From assembly GCA_005862225.1 (NCBI GenBank), contig SZXV01000013.1:1-64000 (forward strand): a stretch of 64,000 nucleotides of DNA, given 5' to 3'. Source of the stretch: Chlorobium sp. (GTDB lineage Bacteria; Bacteroidota; Chlorobiia; Chlorobiales; Chlorobiaceae). Positions 19,901-31,314 of this stretch are shown piece after piece. The notes below the pieces were generated by a model that was given only the letters and a program-made list of their open reading frames with translations, was not told the origin of the DNA and searched no databases. Numbering within the stretch: position 1 is the first letter of the stretch; every line of letters begins with the position of its first letter. Both the position numbers and the translations under genes were made by a program.

Positions 19901-20041
19901 AAAACCAGCGATTCCTATTATGAATACGCGCATAACTTTACTGTCGCAGCCGGCAAATCCCTGTCAAAATGGATGTACGCCAATGACGGCGACAAAGTGT
20001 TCGCCCGGTTCACGCTGAAAAACAAACAGGCCGCAGTGTAA
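16934..20041 (+). CDS. 1035-aa PKD / permuted NlpC/P60-like / CarboxypepD_reg protein, foreign-looking
   Basis: ATG 16934 is chosen because GGAG lies 9 nt upstream; a TTG six bases earlier is too close. No signal peptide or membrane span is seen. A beta-rich N terminus is followed by a PKD-like unit at about 184-215 (AYAWDFGDGTTLQTTE). At about 476-680 lies a cysteine-hydrolase core in permuted order: RKGDMIITA, then QVYSHSGMM with the His near 501, and much later TYPTVCASFVWRA with the Cys near 671. This is the order of permuted NlpC/P60 (YiiX-like) enzymes. Residues about 822-902 form a CarboxypepD_reg-like beta domain (SLAGKVMFNGAPVSGAWVQL), then a beta-rich tail. The gene is clearly more GC-rich than its neighbours and stands alone, which suggests recent transfer. 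Substrate and role are unknown; an effector or cell-wall/lipid hydrolase is a guess. Confidence 0.75.
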   Translation: MAVNINIPILRINNKILGQIRVTPPNPKVGESVCIEVLSPDGTLCNESGTDIYLNRAPGVRHWRQWRRPGTHRLRAVARHADGSIEMINTNVTVATAAPGNEPPRLAVSGHPHRHTEFQMSVVHTEAEGVRVGLPKTPTFAGLFPRRAAASQVAPKQIRIVMAQQPLPTKVPPRTVAAGFHLADSPIAYAWDFGDGTTLQTTEPWIDHDFVAALDTSTEQMVFHIQVRMTAPGQPPQDVRRSVTVANHYAMAKRRGLIQPLVVNAAANAQFTQDGYRGSFTVRNLEPVALAFTSRRIELMFSDHRPAVMLDLEALNVALPPKAETIIHVLSTKIPVDAIGFAVHYSGLDSARRPVRASAYFDLPAHIARITPHLLANPALNAQLNNLVAQRQVQNPTSIKALDILQVVQRGGLVSLPKAPPNPPGPPKPNIVEGGVCDPWNLPANIPEGFVCQASTDPNDTSWLPMPGRFMNARKGDMIITAATPGDMIADLLLSIGQVYSHSGMMTTNREQITHSTASKDRLLDYPNGSLLGTPAPSDGFKVDELRYLWPGVITQTVENSVNGQDFVDPESSTGKTFNIGGFGTINSMIDTQGDYEPKLVQSLVIKPDPTQETPAIRSQLHAIADWAAAQAGKSYYSFYCYTNPATDKIAPNPASPLPSPWWHGTYPTVCASFVWRAVHQSGAVVENQKDPKDAGANSKDGLYLYTAAERLVAGNELFDALEQLVDDSVAPNGVLAELASSIADMEDDVANQVCNAFNSDWCETESKDSDQWRQQQAAYAISPENLLRWNAPLYGYSEPLVYATPRYEQVTIYRWKKVPTQGSLAGKVMFNGAPVSGAWVQLYDGKGVGTKSDGSFSLDKIPAGNYIADVGKTRNDGMYIQAKVPVSITAGKTTQVNVVLQLSSDLYRALEIDGWVQTTDHECNAAVDPTKTSNMYRVLLVGPYNTHAAATFQAIADQDVLGEAIFEADWQLDKSVKIKVTLRVHDGTKTSDSYYEYAHNFTVAAGKSLSKWMYANDGDKVFARFTLKNKQAAV

Positions 20042-20414
20042 CCCGAGCTGGATGCAATTAATATCCTGTGCGTGCCCTGTGAAAAAGGTGGTTCGCACAG
20101 GTTTATTCGTCGATTGCCTTGTACAGTCTCAACGGAGGAACAGGTGGTGGAGACCAACATCGTCGCGTGTCGGAATAGGGCCAACGGAAGCTTCGATCAG
20201 TTATGTCGATGCAGAATATAGGTCAATTCAAATGTCGTATTACGGCCCATTCGCTCATCCATGGCACTCTTGATCTCACCAACAATCAAAATATGCCGCT
20301 GTGAGCCGCTTGATCAAAAAAAGATGCAAGACAGTCAGCTTTCTCCTCTTTGCGCATACAAAGAAGGGAGACGCGAGTCTCCCTTTTTTGTTTTGTTACT
20401 GTTGTCCGTCGAGG
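20042..20414. other. Gap between the foreign gene and rpoC
   Basis: 373 bp. The first 200 bp are GC-rich like the gene before and probably belong to the same insert. Short frames on both strands there match nothing I know, and no transposase motif or terminal repeat is visible. The right end holds the rpoC terminator. Confidence 0.5.
20364..20385 (-). terminator. Terminator after rpoC
   Basis: A perfect 9-bp stem AAGGGAGAC/GTCTCCCTT with a GCGA tetraloop lies 30 bp past the rpoC stop. A T-run follows on the plus side and a weaker CTTTG on the minus side, so it may work in both directions. Confidence 0.75.
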
Positions 20415-23400
20415 CTACCGCTCATTGGCAAAACCTTCGCGAGTTTCGATGACCACCTCTTCAACTTCCCTGGCAGAAGACGATTCCTGACCATCACCTG
20501 TCAGTTTGATTGACTTGTATCTCTTAAGGCCTGTGCCTGCGGGAATCAGTTTACCAACAATCACATTTTCCTTCAAACCTGCAAGAAAATCTACCTTCCC
20601 GGCAACGGCAGCATCAGTCAACACCTTGGTCGTCTCCTGGAACGATGCCGCTGATATCACACTCTCGGTCTGAAGAGCCGCGCTTGTAATACCAAGCAAC
20701 ACGGGATGTGAGGTTGCCTGAAGAGCTGGCTCAAAAGCAATCATACTTTTATTGTTTTTGCGCAGCTCACGATTCAGTTTGGTAATCTCACGGTTCTTGT
20801 GAAGCTGACTGTCCTGAATCCTGGCTGGTGCATCACCCTTTTCGGTAATGCGTACCTTTTCGGAAATAGCTCTATTTGACTCAACAAAGGCGCTTCTGTC
20901 AATAAGATCACCTGGCAGAAGTTCGGTGTCGCCCGGCTCTTCAACGCGAACTTTCTGAAGCATCTGACGCACGATAACCTCAAGATGCTTGTCATTGATT
21001 TCAACGCCCGCATTAATCTGATACACTTTCTGTATTTCGTTCACCAGATACTGCTGCACAGCATTGGGGCCCTGAATACGCAAAATATCTTGCGGCGACA
21101 CAGCGCCATCTGTCAGCGCATCTCCGGCCTTGACCTCATCGCCCTCGTTGGCAAGCACATGTTTTCCAACCTGGACATAATAGACCTTCTCTTCACCAAA
21201 GTCATTTTTAACCTTGATCTCCTTGCTGCTTCTGCGCTGTGAACCAAAGCTCACATAACCGTCGATTTCAGAAACAATAGCCGGATCGGTTGGAATGCGT
21301 GCTTCAAACAGTTCCGTAACTTTTGGAAGACCGGCAGTAATATCACCACCGACACGGTCAAGGTTTCTTGGCACCTTGGCCATGATATCACCCGGATTGA
21401 CCTTCTGCCCATCTTCAACATAAAGATTTGACTTGATCGGCACAGGATAGGTTTTTCTGACCTCGCCACTTGCATCAATAATCATCAGCCTCGGCTCCCT
21501 TGTTTCGGTAGCTCTGAGCTTGGTACGCCAGTTGATAATGGTATGCTGTGAAAAACCGGTCTGGGGATCAACCTCTTCCTTGTAGGTGACACCTTTTTCG
21601 ATATCGGCAAATTTAATGGTGCCGGGAATCTCGGCAATAATCTGTGTACTGTTTGGTTCACTGCTGAACATCACCTGATCTTTCTTGACCAGCGAGCCAT
21701 TTTTGCAATGAAGATGCGCACCATGAGGCACGATATAGCGTTTCAGAATCTTCCCGGTTTCAGGATCTGCAATATTTATTTTACCATTTTTCTGAATAAC
21801 AATGATCCGGAAATCTTCGACTCCATCCTCGTTGATAGCGGTATGCTCCACCGTTTTGATATCCTCAAACTGAACCTGCCCATCATAAAATGCCTTGGTC
21901 TCGGTTTCAGAAATACCACCCTGAGCCGTTCCGCCCTGGTGAAAGGTACGAAGCGTAAGCTGGGTTCCTGGTTCACCAATCGACTGAGCAGCAATAACAC
22001 CTACCGCCTCACCAATTTCAACAAGTTCGTGAACCGAAAGGTTTGTGCCATAGCATTTCGAACAAATACCGATTTTAGACTCACAGGTGAGCACCGAACG
22101 AATTTCTGCCTCCTCAACACCGGCTGTCTCCTGAATAAGCTCAGCAAGTTCTTCGGTAATAATTTCCCCGGACTCTACAATAACAGTGTTGTTCAGGGTA
22201 TCAACAATATCTCGGGCCGCAACACGTCCCTTGATTTTTTCACGGAATTTGATCTGCCCGCTGGTCTCTTCCTCAATGTTGCGGTGAACATAGAGGCCTC
22301 GTGTAGTGCCGCAGTCATCAATGGTCACAATAACATCCTGTGCCACATCATGAAGTCTTCTGGTCAGATAACCGGCATCGGCGGTTTTCAGCGATGTATC
22401 GGAAAGACCTTTACGCGCACCGTGTGTTGAAATGAAGTACTCAAGAACGGTAAGTCCCTCCTTGAGGTTCGAGATAATCGGGTTTTCAATAATTTCACCC
22501 GGCTGGCCCGACATGGATTTTTGTGGACGGGCAATAAGACCCCTCATACCGGTCAACTGACGCACCTGCTCCCTGGAGCCACGGGCTCCGGAATCAAGCA
22601 TCATATAGAGCGGATTAAAGCCATCCCGATCTTTTTTAAGCTTCTGGTAAGACTCTTCTGCAACAATATTTGAGGTCTTCTGCCAGACATCAACAATCTG
22701 GTTATACCGTTCGTTGTCCGTCAGCGTACCACGGTTATACTCTTTGACAACCTTGGTGCTGTCGCGCTGCGCACTCTTGATATGTCGTGCCTTGGTTTCT
22801 GGAACAATGGCATCGGAAAGCCCTACCGAGAGACCGCCTTTCATGGCATAATGGAATCCAACTTCCTTGATATTGTCAAGAAATTTGGCGGTTTCAACAT
22901 TGCCAACCTCGCTGCTCAAGCGGCCAATCAGCTCTTTTGCAACCTTTTTGTCAATAACCCTGTTAATAAAGCCAATTTGGGAAGGCACGTGCTGGTTGAA
23001 AATCACACGACCAACCGTGGTCAAGAGAATTGATTTTTTTTCAATCTGTGATTTCAGCCACAGAGACTTCTCCGATGTTGCGTCAACTAGGGTATCAAGA
23101 ACACGCAGTGAATCGAATTTCTGATCAATCTCTCCATCATACTGCACGAAAACCTGTGCATGAAGACCCACACGCTCTTCGTTATAGGCGATAAGAACAT
23201 CTTCTGGACTGTAAAATATCCGACCCTCGCCAAGATCTCCCGAACGCGACTTTGTCAGATAATACATGCCGAGTACCATGTCCTGTGAAGGAACTGTAAC
23301 CGGCTTGCCGGACTGTGGTAAAATGAGATTATGCGACGAGAGCATAAGCAGAGATGCTTCAAGCTGCGCTTCCTGCGACAGAGGAATATGAACGGCCATC

Positions 23401-24911
23401 TGGTCACCGTCAAAGTCAGCGTTGAACGCTGTACAGACAAGAGGATGAATCTGAATAGCCTTGCCTTCTATCAGTAATGGCTGGAAAGCCTGAATACCGA
23501 GACGATGAAGGGTCGGCGCCCTGTTCAGCAGCACTGGTCTGCCATCAATAACCTTTTCCAGCACATCCCATACAATCGGGTCTTTTTTGTCAATAAGTTT
23601 CTTGGCAGATTTAACCGATTTTGCAATGCCACGATCGACCAGCCTGCGAATAACAAAAGGCTGGAACAGCTCAATGGCCATACTTTTCGGCAGTCCACAC
23701 TCATGCAGCTTCAATTCCGGACCAACCACAATCACGGAACGACCAGAGTAATCGACCCTCTTTCCAAGAAGATTCTGACGGAAACGGCCCTGCTTGCCTT
23801 TCAGTGCATCGGAGAGTGATTTAAGCGGCCTGTTTGATTCACCGGTTTTAACGGCATTCGCTTTGCGGGAATTATCAAACAAAGCATCAACAGCTTCCTG
23901 AAGCATTCTCTTTTCATTTCGAAGAATCACCTCTGGGGCACGAATATCGATGAGTTTTTTCAACCGGTTGTTCCGGATGATAACGCGGCGATAGAGATCA
24001 TTAAGATCGGAAGTTGCAAACCGGCCTCCTTCAAGAGGCACAAGCGGACGCAGTTCGGGCGGAATAACCGGAACCACCTCCATAACCATATATTCGGGCT
24101 TATTACCCTCATAGACATAAGGTTCCGGAAGGTCGTCTTCGGGGAAAAGCCCATGTGACTTTTTCCGGACTTTCTTCTGGGGTTCATAACTTTTTCTGAA
24201 CGCCTCGACAACTTTCAGCCTTTTCAGGGCATCAGCTCTTTTCTGTTCTGAATTACTCTCTTTGAGCACCTTGCGAAGATGTGTCGCCGATTCATCAAGG
24301 TCAATATTCTTGAGCAGCAGATGAATGGCTTCGCCGCCCATTTTGGCAACGAACTTGTCAGGATCTGAATCCTCAAGATCCTGGTTATCCTCATACTCAG
24401 TAATAATCTGGAAATACTGCTCTTCAGTCAGGCGGTCAAGCTTTTTGATGCCCTGCTTCTCTCCTGGTTCCCCAGGATTGATAACAACATAGACCTCATA
24501 ATAGATAATCCGTTCAAGTTCCTTGGTGGAAAGATCAAGCAGTGCGCCAATCTTGCTTGGAACTGATCGGAAAAACCAGGTATGCACAACAGGAACCGCA
24601 AGGGAAATATGACCCATACGCTCCCTGCGGACACTTTTTGTTGTAACTTCAACACCACAGCGATCGCAGATAATTCCTTTATAGCGGACTCGCTTGTATT
24701 TGCCGCAGTAACATTCCCAGTCTTTTGTTGGTCCAAATATTTTTTCGCACATCAATCCGTCACGTTCAGGCTTGAAAGTGCGATAGTTGATCGTCTCAGG
24801 CTTCAGTACCTCTCCCCTTGAATGGGCAAGAATACTTTCAGGTGATGCAATACTAAATTTTATCCTTGAAAAATCACCTTTTAAGGGCGATGCTCCCTGT
24901 GCAAAAATCAT
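20415..24911 (-). CDS. rpoC: RNA polymerase beta' subunit
   Basis: 1498 aa. The start is ATG 24911 ([20 protein letters not shown]); a TTG two codons upstream is also in frame but less likely. The first zinc site is [20 protein letters not shown], the catalytic Mg-binding motif is [12 protein letters not shown], and the second zinc site is in [13 protein letters not shown]. The trigger-loop region with [16 protein letters not shown] is present. It follows rpoB by 68 bp and ends the rplK-rpoC cluster. Confidence 0.98.
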   Translation of the reverse strand: MIFAQGASPLKGDFSRIKFSIASPESILAHSRGEVLKPETINYRTFKPERDGLMCEKIFGPTKDWECYCGKYKRVRYKGIICDRCGVEVTTKSVRRERMGHISLAVPVVHTWFFRSVPSKIGALLDLSTKELERIIYYEVYVVINPGEPGEKQGIKKLDRLTEEQYFQIITEYEDNQDLEDSDPDKFVAKMGGEAIHLLLKNIDLDESATHLRKVLKESNSEQKRADALKRLKVVEAFRKSYEPQKKVRKKSHGLFPEDDLPEPYVYEGNKPEYMVMEVVPVIPPELRPLVPLEGGRFATSDLNDLYRRVIIRNNRLKKLIDIRAPEVILRNEKRMLQEAVDALFDNSRKANAVKTGESNRPLKSLSDALKGKQGRFRQNLLGKRVDYSGRSVIVVGPELKLHECGLPKSMAIELFQPFVIRRLVDRGIAKSVKSAKKLIDKKDPIVWDVLEKVIDGRPVLLNRAPTLHRLGIQAFQPLLIEGKAIQIHPLVCTAFNADFDGDQMAVHIPLSQEAQLEASLLMLSSHNLILPQSGKPVTVPSQDMVLGMYYLTKSRSGDLGEGRIFYSPEDVLIAYNEERVGLHAQVFVQYDGEIDQKFDSLRVLDTLVDATSEKSLWLKSQIEKKSILLTTVGRVIFNQHVPSQIGFINRVIDKKVAKELIGRLSSEVGNVETAKFLDNIKEVGFHYAMKGGLSVGLSDAIVPETKARHIKSAQRDSTKVVKEYNRGTLTDNERYNQIVDVWQKTSNIVAEESYQKLKKDRDGFNPLYMMLDSGARGSREQVRQLTGMRGLIARPQKSMSGQPGEIIENPIISNLKEGLTVLEYFISTHGARKGLSDTSLKTADAGYLTRRLHDVAQDVIVTIDDCGTTRGLYVHRNIEEETSGQIKFREKIKGRVAARDIVDTLNNTVIVESGEIITEELAELIQETAGVEEAEIRSVLTCESKIGICSKCYGTNLSVHELVEIGEAVGVIAAQSIGEPGTQLTLRTFHQGGTAQGGISETETKAFYDGQVQFEDIKTVEHTAINEDGVEDFRIIVIQKNGKINIADPETGKILKRYIVPHGAHLHCKNGSLVKKDQVMFSSEPNSTQIIAEIPGTIKFADIEKGVTYKEEVDPQTGFSQHTIINWRTKLRATETREPRLMIIDASGEVRKTYPVPIKSNLYVEDGQKVNPGDIMAKVPRNLDRVGGDITAGLPKVTELFEARIPTDPAIVSEIDGYVSFGSQRRSSKEIKVKNDFGEEKVYYVQVGKHVLANEGDEVKAGDALTDGAVSPQDILRIQGPNAVQQYLVNEIQKVYQINAGVEINDKHLEVIVRQMLQKVRVEEPGDTELLPGDLIDRSAFVESNRAISEKVRITEKGDAPARIQDSQLHKNREITKLNRELRKNNKSMIAFEPALQATSHPVLLGITSAALQTESVISAASFQETTKVLTDAAVAGKVDFLAGLKENVIVGKLIPAGTGLKRYKSIKLTGDGQESSSAREVEEVVIETREGFANER

Positions 24912-24979
24912 AGTCAATATCCTTGTTAAACGACTCTTGTTAACGTCCGTTAATGATGTCCACGCTAATTACCACATTA

Positions 24980-27900
24980 CTAAGGAACCTTGTCGTCAAT
25001 ACGAATCTCAAGACCTAAACCCTGCAACTCTCTGACAAGAACGTTGAAGGATTCGGGTATACCCGGCTCCGGCAGATTCTGGCCTTTAACAATTGCTTCA
25101 TAGGTTTTGTTCCGCCCAATCACATCGTCCGATTTGACTGTAAGCATTTCGCGCAAAATATTCGCTGCGCCATAAGCTTCAAGTGCCCAGACTTCCATTT
25201 CACCAAACCGCTGTCCACCAAACTGCGCCTTACCGCCGAGTGGCTGCTGAGTGATCAGTGAGTATGGGCCAGTTGAACGGGCATGAATCTTGTCATCAAC
25301 AAGATGACTGAGCTTGAGCATGTAAATATAGCCAATCGTTACTTCGTCATCAAAGCGTTCACCGGTACGTCCATCAAAAAGGCTGACCTTTCCGTGAGCT
25401 GGAAGACCGGCCCGTTCAAGCTCATGCTGAACTTCCTGATAGGTGGCACCATTAAAAATCGGAGTTTTAAACTTTACCCCCAACGTTTTTGCCGCCCAGC
25501 CAAGTGATGTTTCGTAAAGCTGGCCAATATTCATACGGCTCGGCACACCAAGCGGGTTAAGAACGATGTCAACAGGAGTGCCATTTTCCATGAAGGGCAT
25601 ATCCTCAATCGGCAGAATCTTGCCCACAACACCTTTGTTACCATGTCGTCCAGCCATTTTGTCGCCTACCTGAATTTTTCTTTTCTGGGCGATATAGACC
25701 TTGGCCAGCTCCTCAATACCTGGAGGAAGCTCATCGCCAACATTAATCTTGTATTTTTCGTTATCACGCTCATCGGCAATATCTTTCAGCATGAAACGGA
25801 ACTCCTTGACAAGGCGCACAACATTGTCGTTGAGCTTTTTGGAGTCAGTCACACCTTTTGAAAAATCAATCGATTCCAGGAAAGGCATTGAACTGAATTT
25901 TGCAATCACACTATCATCATACAGCGCGCCTTCAGCAACAAGCAATTTACCTTTATCACTGTACAGACCAGTAGAGCTCTTGCCTTCAAGAAGTTGCTTT
26001 ACCCACTTTGCAAACCGCTTCCGAAGATCGTACTCTTTGGCATCATATTTCTTGTCAACAACCTCAAGTTTTTCCTTGACATCCATCCCAACCTTTTTCT
26101 TCCGGCTGAACAGCTTTGTCTTGATCACAATGCCCTTCATTCCAGCAGGCACATGCATCGAAGCATCCTTGACATCACTTGATTTGTCACCAAAAATTGC
26201 CCGGAGCAGCTTCTCTTCAGGTGTTGGATCACTCTCTCCTTTCGGCGTTATCTTGCCTACCAGAATATCCCGTTCCTTAACTTCCGCGCCGTTACGAACA
26301 ATACCGTTCTCGTCAAGATTTCTAAGTGCCTCATCGCTGACGTTATAAATATCACGGGTAAACTGCTCTTCGCCACGCTTGGTGTCACGAACATTGGCCT
26401 CAAACTCGTGAATATGAATTGAGGTAAACACATCGTCATAGACGAGTCGCTCACTGAGAATAATGGCATCTTCAAAGTTATAGCCTCGCCATGGCATAAA
26501 CGCTACCAGAACATTTTTTCCAAGCGCAAGTTCACCGTTATCTGTTGATGAACTGTCAGCAAGAATTGCACCTTTTTCAACGCGCTGGCCAATCTGCACC
26601 AGAGGTTTCTGTGAAATACAGGTATCCTGGTTGGAACGCTTGAACTTGATCAATTTGTAGGTTTTAAGACCTTCATCAGGATCAAGCATTGACAAGCGAA
26701 CATCATTGTCAAGGTCAATATCATAGCGAATCGTAATATATTCTGCTGTAACATCTTCAAGCACTCCGGAACCTTCCGCCACAATAACTGAACGGGAATC
26801 CCTTGCAACTTTTGACTCCATGCCGGTTCCGACAACGGGAGCCTCTGAAGTCAGCAGTGGAACTGCCTGACGCTGCATGTTCGCACCCATAAGGGCACGG
26901 TTTCCATCATCATGCTCAAGAAAAGGAATCAGTGCCGCTGCTGCGCTGACAATCTGAACCGGCGAGACATCCATAAAATTGACATCTTCGGAAGCCACCA
27001 CAGGATAGTCACCCTTTGTCCTTGCCTGAACCGTCTCAATGGCAATTTTATTATTCTCATCGAGGGGAACACTGACCGGCACGGTCACCTTGTTTTCCTC
27101 GTCCTCTGCAGAGAGCATCAGAACATTGTCAGTCACCTGACCCTTGTCGACAATCCTGTAGGGTGTCTGAATAAATCCCTTGTCGTTAATTTCAGCATAG
27201 ACTGAAAGAGAGGAAATAAGACCAATATTCGGGCCTTCAGGTGTCTCAATCGGGCACAAGCGGCCATAATGCGTATAGTGAACGTCACGAACCTCGAAAC
27301 CTGCACGCTCTCTGGTCAGACCACCTGGTCCAAGGGCAGAAACCCTTCTCTTGTTGGTCATTTCGGCCAAAGGGTTCGTCTGGTCCATGAACTGTGAGAG
27401 CTGACTGGTCGCAAAAAAGCTTGAGACCACGCTTGAGACTGTACGCGCATTGATCAGGTCAGCAGGCGCTATCTTGTCAGAATCTCGGGAGTTGAGCTTT
27501 TCACGGACGTTCTTGCCCATTCGTGCGAGGCCAATGACAAACTGTGCTGCAAGCTGTTCGCCGACTGACCGAACACGCCGGTTCGCAAGATGGTCGACAT
27601 CATCCACATCAGCCAGACCGTTGACCAGTTTGATCAGATAGTAGATGACAGAAATAATATCGTAATGCGTGAGCACCAGAATATCTTCACCCGTCGGCTC
27701 GTCAGAAAAAGACTGGATAGTCTGGAGAATTTTTTCGTAGATGGTATCTGAAAGCTGTTTCAGCTCCGGCGTTTGAGAAAGGTAGGTTTCAAGCTCATCA
27801 AACTCTTTGGCAAGCTTTTTCTTTATTCTGTATCGGCCTACCTCACCAAGATCATATTTCTTCTGGTTAAAGAAGGTTCGCTCAAGGAAACTTCTCGCAG

Positions 27901-28897
27901 CATCAATGTCAGGCGCCTCGTTAGCCCTCAATTCCTCATAGACAATCTCAAGCGCCTCTTCTTCAGTCGCTGAACTGTCATTCAGAATAGTATTAATAAT
28001 AATAGATTTGTCAGGGCCCTTGTCTCCACCTGAAAAGGTCTTCATCACCTTGACGCTTTTGTAACCAGCGGCAAGAATCTGCTCAAAAATATCTTCAGTA
28101 ATAGCCGTCCTTGCGCTGACTACCTCACCGGTCTGCATGTCAACAATATCGGAAGCGAGATACTGGCCGACAAGCTGCTCCTTTTTACTTGATTTAAGAG
28201 GCACCTCTTCAACAAGATCAAAAAGGCCAAGAATATCTTCATCTCTGGCAAATCCGATAGCACGCAGAAGTGCACTGACCAGAAAATTCTTTTTCTGGTC
28301 GATGTAAACAAAAATCTGGTTATTGATATCGGTCTGAAATTCAATCCACGAGCCTCTGGTCGGGACTATTTTGGCTGAATACATTTTCTTGCCATTCGGA
28401 TGTATGGCTTCACTGAAGACCACACCAGGCGAACGGTGAAGCTGTGCGACCACAACCCGTTCGGCACCGTTGACAATAAAGGTACCACGATCCGTCATAT
28501 AAGGAATCCTGCCAAGATAAACCTCCTGCTGTATCGTCTCCTTCCAGTCAGTCTCATCAGCCTCATCCTTGTAGGAGAGTTTGAGCTTGACTTTCAGGGA
28601 AACATCATAGGTCAGCCCGCGTTCAATACAATCTTCAACGGTGTACTTTGGTTTATCAAAGCCATAGGAAATATACTCAAGCAGATAAAGTCCTCTCGTA
28701 TCAGTAATAGGAAAAGCACCACGAAGAACTCTCTCAAGTCCCTGGTCTTTTCTTTTGGCAAGAGGTACACTGTCCTGTATAAAATTATGAAATGAATCTA
28801 ACTGAACTTTTAATAAGTCGGGAGGCTCTATAATACTTTGGATTTTGGAAAAGTCTATACAGGGTGTTGTTGTTGTATCAGCCACTTTCACATGCAC
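24980..28897 (-). CDS. rpoB: RNA polymerase beta subunit
   Basis: 1305 aa. The GTG at 28897 is used; GTG codons at 28891 and 28885 are in frame and equally possible, and no ATG fits. Typical segments are [29 protein letters not shown] (the rifampicin region), [16 protein letters not shown], and near the C terminus [27 protein letters not shown]. At the rifampicin cluster the wild-type residues appear intact. Downstream of rplL, separated by a 208-bp leader with a hairpin. Confidence 0.97.
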   Translation of the reverse strand: MHVKVADTTTTPCIDFSKIQSIIEPPDLLKVQLDSFHNFIQDSVPLAKRKDQGLERVLRGAFPITDTRGLYLLEYISYGFDKPKYTVEDCIERGLTYDVSLKVKLKLSYKDEADETDWKETIQQEVYLGRIPYMTDRGTFIVNGAERVVVAQLHRSPGVVFSEAIHPNGKKMYSAKIVPTRGSWIEFQTDINNQIFVYIDQKKNFLVSALLRAIGFARDEDILGLFDLVEEVPLKSSKKEQLVGQYLASDIVDMQTGEVVSARTAITEDIFEQILAAGYKSVKVMKTFSGGDKGPDKSIIINTILNDSSATEEEALEIVYEELRANEAPDIDAARSFLERTFFNQKKYDLGEVGRYRIKKKLAKEFDELETYLSQTPELKQLSDTIYEKILQTIQSFSDEPTGEDILVLTHYDIISVIYYLIKLVNGLADVDDVDHLANRRVRSVGEQLAAQFVIGLARMGKNVREKLNSRDSDKIAPADLINARTVSSVVSSFFATSQLSQFMDQTNPLAEMTNKRRVSALGPGGLTRERAGFEVRDVHYTHYGRLCPIETPEGPNIGLISSLSVYAEINDKGFIQTPYRIVDKGQVTDNVLMLSAEDEENKVTVPVSVPLDENNKIAIETVQARTKGDYPVVASEDVNFMDVSPVQIVSAAAALIPFLEHDDGNRALMGANMQRQAVPLLTSEAPVVGTGMESKVARDSRSVIVAEGSGVLEDVTAEYITIRYDIDLDNDVRLSMLDPDEGLKTYKLIKFKRSNQDTCISQKPLVQIGQRVEKGAILADSSSTDNGELALGKNVLVAFMPWRGYNFEDAIILSERLVYDDVFTSIHIHEFEANVRDTKRGEEQFTRDIYNVSDEALRNLDENGIVRNGAEVKERDILVGKITPKGESDPTPEEKLLRAIFGDKSSDVKDASMHVPAGMKGIVIKTKLFSRKKKVGMDVKEKLEVVDKKYDAKEYDLRKRFAKWVKQLLEGKSSTGLYSDKGKLLVAEGALYDDSVIAKFSSMPFLESIDFSKGVTDSKKLNDNVVRLVKEFRFMLKDIADERDNEKYKINVGDELPPGIEELAKVYIAQKRKIQVGDKMAGRHGNKGVVGKILPIEDMPFMENGTPVDIVLNPLGVPSRMNIGQLYETSLGWAAKTLGVKFKTPIFNGATYQEVQHELERAGLPAHGKVSLFDGRTGERFDDEVTIGYIYMLKLSHLVDDKIHARSTGPYSLITQQPLGGKAQFGGQRFGEMEVWALEAYGAANILREMLTVKSDDVIGRNKTYEAIVKGQNLPEPGIPESFNVLVRELQGLGLEIRIDDKVP

Positions 28898-29050
28898 CTC
28901 ACTTTTATCAATTGCATGAATTACTTACACAGGTTAAGTCATCACAAATATCTCACATAAACGTCCACGGACATGCAAAAGCGTCCGGTAGAACCTTAAT
29001 CGTATCATCACAGGCACTGCTATCAAAACTGTATCTTATACAAACAGATA

Positions 29051-29079
29051 AAGCTCCGTCTCATATCGAGACGGAGCTT
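29051..29079 (-). terminator. rplL-rpoB attenuator hairpin
   Basis: A perfect 12-bp stem (AAGCTCCGTCTC/GAGACGGAGCTT, 5-nt loop) lies 27 bp past the rplL stop. The minus side has only TTTAT after it, so it should be a partial terminator. That matches the known need for less rpoBC than ribosomal-protein transcript. Confidence 0.75.
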
Positions 29080-29105
29080 GCTTTAGTAATGACTCTTTTC
29101 AAAGA

Positions 29106-29480
29106 TCACTTCACCTCTACTGATGCTCCAGCGTCTTTCAGCTCTTTGGCAATCTTTTCTGCTTCGTCCTTGGAAATAGCTTCTTTAACTGTTTTAGGTG
29201 CGCCGTCCACAAGATCCTTGGCCTCTTTCAGCCCAAGACCAGTAATGGCACGAACTGCCTTGATAACATTGATTTTGCTTTCACCAGCGGCTGTAAGCAC
29301 AACGTCAAACTCGGTTTGTTCTTCAACGACAGCGACATCACCAGATGCAACTGCTGCGACACCGGCAACAGCAACAGGAGCGGCACTCACACCAAACTTC
29401 TCTTCAAGTGCCTTTACTAAAGCAGACGCTTCAGTAAGAGTCAACTTACCAATTTCCTCTACAAGTGTTTCGATAGACAT
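29106..29480 (-). CDS. rplL: Ribosomal protein L7/L12
   Basis: 124 aa. The N-terminal dimer helix ([20 protein letters not shown]), an Ala/Val-rich hinge, and the C-terminal factor-binding domain ([20 protein letters not shown]...GAPKTVKE) are all present. Part of the stalk that recruits elongation factors. Follows rplJ by 67 bp. Confidence 0.97.
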   Translation of the reverse strand: MSIETLVEEIGKLTLTEASALVKALEEKFGVSAAPVAVAGVAAVASGDVAVVEEQTEFDVVLTAAGESKINVIKAVRAITGLGLKEAKDLVDGAPKTVKEAISKDEAEKIAKELKDAGASVEVK

Positions 29481-29547
29481 TATTCCCCTCTCTTGTTTAA
29501 TTTAAAATGTATAATAATCTCTTGAGTGCGTAATAGTTTTGTATAGT

Positions 29548-30066
29548 CTATTGTTTCTGCCTGGCTATTTGATCAAGGGCACAGACCAGATTTCTCATAA
29601 CCGCATTAACAACCATCGGGACAGAGCTGACCACATTATTGATCACGCCAGCAGTACGTCCGATATTTTCAGTCCTGGTCAGCATTTCCGAAAGCAAAGG
29701 AAGTGAATCCGCTCCGAAAACAACTCCATCAATTGAAGCCATCTTGAATTTCAGCGCATCATTGGTTTTGCTGAACTTCCTGATCACTTTTGCCGGAGCG
29801 ACCGGATCATCGAATCCAAATGCTACGGCTGTTGTACTTTTCAGCCCCGGAGCAAGTTTGTCGACACAGGCAAGATCCTTGAGCGCTTTTTTGATGAGTG
29901 TGTTTTTAACAACACGAAACTCAACGCCAACTTTCCTGAACTCATTGCGAAGCTCCGACATCTTGGCCACGCTCAACCCCTGGAATTCTGTCAGATATAT
30001 ACCCTGTGACCTTTGGATCTTTTCAGCAACTTCCTGAACGATCTGCTCTTTTGTATCTCGCTTCAT
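29548..30066 (-). CDS. rplJ: Ribosomal protein L10
   Basis: 172 aa. Anchors L7/L12 dimers to the large subunit. Recognised from KEQIVQEVAEKIQRSQGIYL, YLTEFQGLSVAKMSELRNEF and VVKNTLIKKAL. It lies 18 bp after rplA. In many bacteria an L10-L7/L12 complex represses its own leader; no such leader structure was resolved here. Confidence 0.96.
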   Translation of the reverse strand: MKRDTKEQIVQEVAEKIQRSQGIYLTEFQGLSVAKMSELRNEFRKVGVEFRVVKNTLIKKALKDLACVDKLAPGLKSTTAVAFGFDDPVAPAKVIRKFSKTNDALKFKMASIDGVVFGADSLPLLSEMLTRTENIGRTAGVINNVVSSVPMVVNAVMRNLVCALDQIARQKQ

Positions 30067-30084
30067 CGTATAAACCGTTTTTTA

Positions 30085-30774
30085 TTAGGCGACAAATTTT
30101 TCCATTTTAACCTTTACGCTCGGAGACATTGTGCTTGAGAGCGCAATACCCTGCACATACTGGCCCTTGGCTGCCGATGGCTTCAATCGGACAACTTCTT
30201 TCAGAAAACTGGTAATATTGGCAACCAGGTGCTCAGGCTGAAACGAAACCTTGCCAACAGGAGCATGAACATTTCCTGCTTTATCAACCCTGAACTCTAT
30301 TTTTCCGGCTTTAACTTCCTTGACCGCCTTGGCAACATCCATGGTGACCGTTCCGGACTTCGGATTAGGCATTAAACCACGGGGTCCAAGAATCTTTGCA
30401 ACTTTACCGAGTTGACCCATAACATCTGGAGTGGCTATAATCACATCAACACCGGTCCAGCCTTCCTGAATTTTTTCGATATACTCCTCAAAACCAACCA
30501 TATCAGCGCCGGCTTCCCTTGCTTCATCGGCCTTGGCCTCTTTGCAGACAACAAGCACAGTCACTGTTTTGCCGGTTCCATGCGGCAGCATGACGGTGCC
30601 ACGCACAACCTGATCCGCATGACGGGGATCAACGCCAAGCTTCACAGCAATATCAACTGTAGCATCGAATTTCGACACTGTAATTTCCCGGATCTTCGCT
30701 ACGGCATCAACCAGATCGTACTCATGAAAACGCTCAATCTTTGATGCTGCCTCTCTGTATTTTTTCCCAGCCAT
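30085..30774 (-). CDS. rplA: Ribosomal protein L1
   Basis: 229 aa, full length. Binds 23S rRNA at the L1 stalk. Typical pieces: [39 protein letters not shown] and [15 protein letters not shown]. It lies 73 bp after rplK. Confidence 0.97.
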   Translation of the reverse strand: MAGKKYREAASKIERFHEYDLVDAVAKIREITVSKFDATVDIAVKLGVDPRHADQVVRGTVMLPHGTGKTVTVLVVCKEAKADEAREAGADMVGFEEYIEKIQEGWTGVDVIIATPDVMGQLGKVAKILGPRGLMPNPKSGTVTMDVAKAVKEVKAGKIEFRVDKAGNVHAPVGKVSFQPEHLVANITSFLKEVVRLKPSAAKGQYVQGIALSSTMSPSVKVKMEKFVA

Positions 30775-30847
30775 TATTTATTCTTGTATAAGTGGTTAAA
30801 AAAACGGCTTTTCAGCCTCCCACAGCCTGCAAACCAAAAAACTATTT

Positions 30848-31273
30848 TCAGCCCTGAACGACAATACCCATACTTCTGGCAGTGCCCCTGATCATCTCCT
30901 CTGCGCCCTTACTGTCGAAAGCATTGAGATCAGGCCTTTTCAACTCAGCAATTCTGCTAATCTGCTCACTGGTAACAGTACCCACCTTATTGCGATTCGG
31001 CTCGCCTGAACCCTTCTTCAGGTTCGCTTCCTTGAGAAGCAACACTGCTGCCGGAGGAGTTTTGGTGATAAAGGTGAATGACTTGTCAGAAAAAACAGTA
31101 ATCACTACAGGAATAATCATCCCCGCTTCGGCCTGGGTTTTTGCATTGAACTGCTTGCAAAACTCCATGATATTAACACCCTTCTGCCCAAGCGCCGGAC
31201 CTACAGGAGGGGCTGGATTAGCTGCGCCAGCCGGTATCTGAAGCTTGATAAAACCAATTACCTTTTTTGCCAT
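30848..31273 (-). CDS. rplK: Ribosomal protein L11
   Basis: 141 aa. Binds the GTPase-associated region of 23S rRNA. Recognised from [38 protein letters not shown] and the C-terminal [17 protein letters not shown]. Follows nusG by 41 bp. Confidence 0.97.
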   Translation of the reverse strand: MAKKVIGFIKLQIPAGAANPAPPVGPALGQKGVNIMEFCKQFNAKTQAEAGMIIPVVITVFSDKSFTFITKTPPAAVLLLKEANLKKGSGEPNRNKVGTVTSEQISRIAELKRPDLNAFDSKGAEEMIRGTARSMGIVVQG

Positions 31274-31314
31274 AAACTATTTCAATTCAGAAGCTTGCAT
31301 TACTCAAGCCACTA

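Noticed and set aside
20042-20300. Possible insertion-sequence remnant after the foreign gene
   Set aside because: Short frames on both strands show no transposase motif and no terminal repeats or duplicated target were found.
21708-22430. 240-codon frame antisense to rpoC
   Set aside because: rpoC motifs on the other strand are intact throughout.
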